DNA from: CAYQJS01 sp964417895
GTDB taxonomy: Bacteria; Chloroflexota; UBA6077; SHYK01
DNA: 64,000 bases
Reading direction: 5' to 3'
NCBI GenBank assembly: GCA_964417895.1
Contig: CAYQJS010000018.1
Span: 1-64,000 of the forward strand
The translations under genes were made by a program, and so were the position numbers. Numbering within the stretch: the first letter of the stretch is position 1; the number at the start of each line of letters is the position of its first letter. The notes under the pieces are model-generated. The model saw nothing but the letters and a program-made list of their open reading frames with translations. It had not been told where the DNA came from and searched no databases. Shown here one piece after another: positions 61,395-64,000 of the stretch.

Positions 61395-62420
61395 TTACCC
61401 GCGGGCCTCGGCCCAGTACGGGGGGTTCTCGCCGCGGATCGCGGCCATCCCTGGCACGACCTCGTAGAGGGACGCATCGCCCGCCGCGAACTTGCCACGC
61501 GTGAAATGGAACTCGTTGTTGTCCCAGTCCGAGAAGTTCTCGCCCCGGCGGTTCGGGTCGCCCCACTCGCCGCGCAGCACCGAGCCCGGGTGGCTGGTGA
61601 ACGGCTCGACGAGCTGACGGCGCGTCTCGAGGTCGGGCGCATCCTTGTAGCCCGCGTACTTGCGACCGTCCTTCGTGCCTGCCCAGACACGCGCATACGC
61701 CTCGTCCCAGTGCTCGGTGCGGATCGTGAGCGCGGTGTGCACGCCGAACCACTGCGAGCCGCCCCGCGTCTCGGCGTCATGGGCGATCTTCCGGAAGATG
61801 ATGCGCCCGCCGCCTACCTGCCGAAAGACGAGTAGGTCCTCCGGGATGTCGGCGCTGTGGATCGGGTCCAGCGCCATCAACTCACCGTGGAAGCGCAGGG
61901 TGCGGTCGAGGTCGCGGCTCTCGAGGACGACGTGGCTGATCCGGCCAAGGCCCGTCGGGTTGCCGCTGTCCATCGCGCCCGGCGGGAGCGAGCGCGGAGC
62001 CCACAGCTCGTACTCGTTGGCGTCGGGATCGCGAAAGTAGACGACTGTGCCCTCGTCCCCGCCGTCGGAGATGCGCATCGGGTCTGAGTGCTCGACGCCT
62101 TGCTCGTCGAAGCGGCGGAGGTGGCCCTCGATATCTTCCGGCCGCACGAAAAAGCCGTAGCGGGGCAACCCCTGGCCCAACGGCCAGGGCGAGGGCAGCA
62201 TGTCGAGCTGAAGGAAGCCGCCGATCTCGTGGCGGCCGACGTCGTAGAAGCTGCGGATATAGCCGCCGCGATTGTATTGGACCGTCGAGAGGCCACCCTT
62301 ATGGGCGACTCGGCCGCCGAGCGTGCCCTCGATGAACTTCTCCCACTTGATCATGTCGTTCGTCGGGGCGACGAAATGATCGATCCAGTGCACCGCTCCG
62401 GGTCGGACATCGCTTTCCAT
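61395..62420 (-). CDS. Two-module VOC protein, ring-cleavage dioxygenase-like
   Basis: A 341-residue protein with two vicinal-oxygen-chelate modules. The first has HWIDHFVAPTNDMIKWEKFI and YFRDPDANEYELWAPR with the EYELW glutamate motif. The second begins GRISHVVLESRDLDRTLRFH and continues to WFGVHTALTIRTEHWDEAYA and FHFTRGKF. The layout resembles extradiol dioxygenases. GAGGGAGGACC precedes the ATG at 62420. It is followed by the lipoprotein gene on the same strand, so they may be cotranscribed in an aromatic uptake and cleavage unit. Confidence 0.8.
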   Translation of the reverse strand: MESDVRPGAVHWIDHFVAPTNDMIKWEKFIEGTLGGRVAHKGGLSTVQYNRGGYIRSFYDVGRHEIGGFLQLDMLPSPWPLGQGLPRYGFFVRPEDIEGHLRRFDEQGVEHSDPMRISDGGDEGTVVYFRDPDANEYELWAPRSLPPGAMDSGNPTGLGRISHVVLESRDLDRTLRFHGELMALDPIHSADIPEDLLVFRQVGGGRIIFRKIAHDAETRGGSQWFGVHTALTIRTEHWDEAYARVWAGTKDGRKYAGYKDAPDLETRRQLVEPFTSHPGSVLRGEWGDPNRRGENFSDWDNNEFHFTRGKFAAGDASLYEVVPGMAAIRGENPPYWAEARG

Positions 62421-62579
62421 GGTGTGGTCCTCCCTCGGCGCTTCGGTCGGGCCGTCCACACCCCACACTAGCGCATGATGGCCCGTGGCACAAGAGGAGC
62501 TGCCAGCACGAACCAGGTCTGTTCCCTGCGTCAGGAGGACCACGCGGCCGTTGATGAGCAATACGGGGGAGATCCAGGC

Positions 62580-62716
62580 CGCGGGTCTTGAGCGCCCGCC
62601 TCACGCCAGAGGTCTTTCGTGCCATCGTCGCACTCGTCCCGGACGCCTGGCTCGACGACCCCACCTTCTCCAGCCCGGACGAGCGCCGGGCCGCACGACG
62701 GCGTCAGCAAAATTGA
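62580..62716 (+). pseudogene. Possible C-terminal remnant of a HipA-like kinase
   Basis: One frame gives LSARLTPEVFRAIVALVPDA, then WLDDPTFSSPDERRAARRRQ and a stop. The pattern (helix ending VPDAWL, then a PxxxxRxA helix) is like the end of HipA-family kinases. There is no start or catalytic part upstream. Low-confidence assignment from about 45 residues. The rest of the 62421-62774 gap holds nothing I recognise. Confidence 0.35.
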
Positions 62717-62774
62717 TGGGCTCAACGAGCCCGACGTAGACTCGAGCCGTCTCTTCTGTGGACGGAATCGATAG

Positions 62775-63836
62775 ATGAGTGGATTGGATAAGCCCATCGT
62801 CATCGCGCAGTCGGGCTACCACGTCGGCCATGAGCGATCGTGGCGAGCGGCCGAAGAACAGGGTTTTGTGAAAGAGGAGGGCCTCGAACGCTACGTTTAT
62901 GAGCCAGGGGGCCTGGTCCCCGCACGATTCGAGTCCGAAGCGCTCGGCCTCCAGATGTGGGAGCGCGGCGTGGACATCGCCACCGCCGTCAACGTCTGGT
63001 CGGCTGTCATTCAGCGCGCTCGTGGCGAAGACGTGTTCATCGTTGGGGGCTGGCGCACGATGTTGGCCCCAAAGCTGATCGGGGCAAAGGGCATTACTCG
63101 CCCTGAACAGCTTCGCGGGTCGAAAAGCATGGTCCGCGATACCGCGGGGATGGGCTATCTCGGTGTCGCGACGGCTTTGCGGAAGTTTGGAGTTGGTCCC
63201 GAGGATATCGAATGGATCAAGAACCCGTTCGCTGGCTACGGCAGCGATCCGGGGATGCTGGACCGACTCCGCTCCGGCGAGTTGCAGTTTCTCCCGCTGG
63301 GCGGTGATGACGCCGATCGGCTTGTGAGCGAAGGGCACGCTGTGGTCCTTGACCTGGAAGACTTCTACCGGCGAGGGGGGGCCTGGCCTACCGGTCGGGT
63401 AATCGTCGCCACCGCGCAGACCATTGAAAAGCGCGGCGAGGAGCTGAGGGCGTTCCTCCGGGCCAGCCTGCGCGGTTTCTGGTTCGTCGAAGACCCCGGG
63501 AATCACCGCTACATGTACGACCTCGAGACGCGCCTGCGCCAGAAGACATTCAATGAAGACGAGCGGCGGTTACGGATGCTGAAAGACGAGAATCCGCCGC
63601 CGGCGGAGGACGGCCGCCGACGCATGGGCCCTATGGTCATGGACGGCCTCGTATCGCGCGCTGGGCTCGCGGGTGTGATCGAGAGCATGGCGCAATTCGG
63701 AGACCTCGAACGTTCGATCGACGTCGACGATGTTCTGAAAGACGCGGCATCGATAGATGCTTTCCGGAAGCTGCTCGACAGGGGTCTCATTGATCGCGAG
63801 GAGCTGCAGCAGTGGAGAAATGCAAGGGGCTACTAA
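62775..63836 (+). CDS. NMT1/SsuA-like solute-binding-fold protein without signal peptide
   Basis: A 353-residue type-2 periplasmic-binding-fold protein: KPIVIAQSGYHVGHERSWRA, the helix WRAAEEQGFVKEEGLE, RGVDIATAVNVWSAVIQRAR, GAKGITRPEQLRGSKSMVRD and GVATALRKFGVGPEDIEW are the standard NMT1/THI5-like blocks. The protein starts directly with the first beta strand and has no signal sequence or lipobox. It may be cytoplasmic, as in THI5-type enzymes, or its true start may be misplaced. No transporter partner is next to it. Confidence 0.75.
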   Translation: MSGLDKPIVIAQSGYHVGHERSWRAAEEQGFVKEEGLERYVYEPGGLVPARFESEALGLQMWERGVDIATAVNVWSAVIQRARGEDVFIVGGWRTMLAPKLIGAKGITRPEQLRGSKSMVRDTAGMGYLGVATALRKFGVGPEDIEWIKNPFAGYGSDPGMLDRLRSGELQFLPLGGDDADRLVSEGHAVVLDLEDFYRRGGAWPTGRVIVATAQTIEKRGEELRAFLRASLRGFWFVEDPGNHRYMYDLETRLRQKTFNEDERRLRMLKDENPPPAEDGRRRMGPMVMDGLVSRAGLAGVIESMAQFGDLERSIDVDDVLKDAASIDAFRKLLDRGLIDREELQQWRNARGY

Positions 63837-63865
63837 CGGGCGGACCAGGGCGGAATGTCATGCCG

Positions 63866-63995
63866 AGGAGTCATGGGCCTTCGGGCCGCCCCGAAGGCCC
63901 ATGAAAACCGCTCATGGTGAGCTTGTCGAACCATGCGGCGAACGTTGCCGACCCCCAGGCTCGTCCTTCGACAGGCTCAGGATGAGCGGTATTGA
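63866..63995. repeat. Two palindromic repeats at the window end
   Basis: CATGGGCCTTCGGG / CCCGAAGGCCCATG form one inverted repeat at 63870-63903. The 23378-type repeat follows, with arms ACCGCTCATGGTGAGC and GCTCAGGATGAGCGGT at 63905-63991. They follow the NMT1-like gene, and no further gene is seen. Confidence 0.85.
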
Positions 63996-64000
63996 GGGAG

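Noticed and set aside
1..64000. tRNA and rRNA genes
   Set aside because: I looked for GTTCRANNC-type T-arms and cloverleaf context, and for conserved rRNA segments. Hits were inside coding sequences and did not fold as tRNA.

Overview
The window is GC-rich draft sequence: a 10-base N gap sits at 23623-23632. The gene content points to an uncultured, probably soil or groundwater, member of the Chloroflexota. It is rich in luciferase-like (LLM) oxidoreductases, extracytoplasmic family-5 solute-binding lipoproteins, alpha/beta hydrolases, CaiB/BaiF CoA transferases, a SARP/LAL-type regulator, duplicated MoeA and GTP-type PEPCK. The phylum is an inference from gene families; there is no rRNA gene in the window.

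Layout. 1-3540: AAA+ ATPase end, a 789-residue three-enzyme fusion (RNase H-like exonuclease, DUF429, adenylate-kinase-like) and its XRE regulator, a candidate defence or nucleotide-metabolism module. 3541-15890: LLM oxidoreductases, cupin, hydrolases, SDR, solute-binding lipoprotein, HNH/winged-helix protein, MshC-like cysteine ligase, tandem-repeat array and phosphatase. 15950-18546: endonuclease III, two separated remnants of an ISAzo13-type transposase, small secreted and membrane proteins and a MerE-like protein. 18501-25250: molybdenum-cofactor genes (moeA-PBP fusion, moeA, mobA) interrupted by mazEF, then pckG. 25447-37374: hydrolase-like protein, TrpD-like protein, beta-propeller, Pht4-like dehydrogenase, ABC-2 exporter, several frameshifted small genes and a second solute-binding lipoprotein. 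37639-39056: complete IS element with CTAG target duplication. 39174-44404: the most striking region, an operon for a thioredoxin-fold selenoprotein (UGA in the active-site motif followed by a bSECIS-like hairpin), a DsbD_N-TusA fusion and DsrE, directly downstream of a SARP-family regulator that has its own in-frame UGA with a hairpin of the same geometry. 44411-64000: MFS transporter, feruloyl-CoA hydratase/lyase-like enzyme, VOC proteins, acyl-CoA dehydrogenases, CoA transferases, metallophosphoesterase, amidohydrolase, LVIVD propeller, second cupin, Rieske oxygenase, third family-5 lipoprotein and an NMT1-like protein.

How the genes fit together. A scattered catabolic set for aromatic or plant-derived acids can be assembled: side-chain cleavage (45775), Rieske oxygenation (58125), dihydrodiol dehydrogenation (28567), ring-cleavage-type VOC proteins (46737, 61395), meta-cleavage-product hydrolase-like proteins (7055, 10757), CoA transfer and acyl-CoA dehydrogenation (47353-52423), with three lipoproteins that could capture substrates. 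The molybdenum-cofactor genes would support molybdo-enzymes encoded elsewhere.

Two genome-wide properties matter for reading this window. First, at least nine otherwise well-conserved reading frames carry frameshifts that are all of the one-base-deletion class, which suggests consensus errors more than decay. Second, several families of palindromic repeats are scattered throughout, and some are inserted in frame inside proteins.
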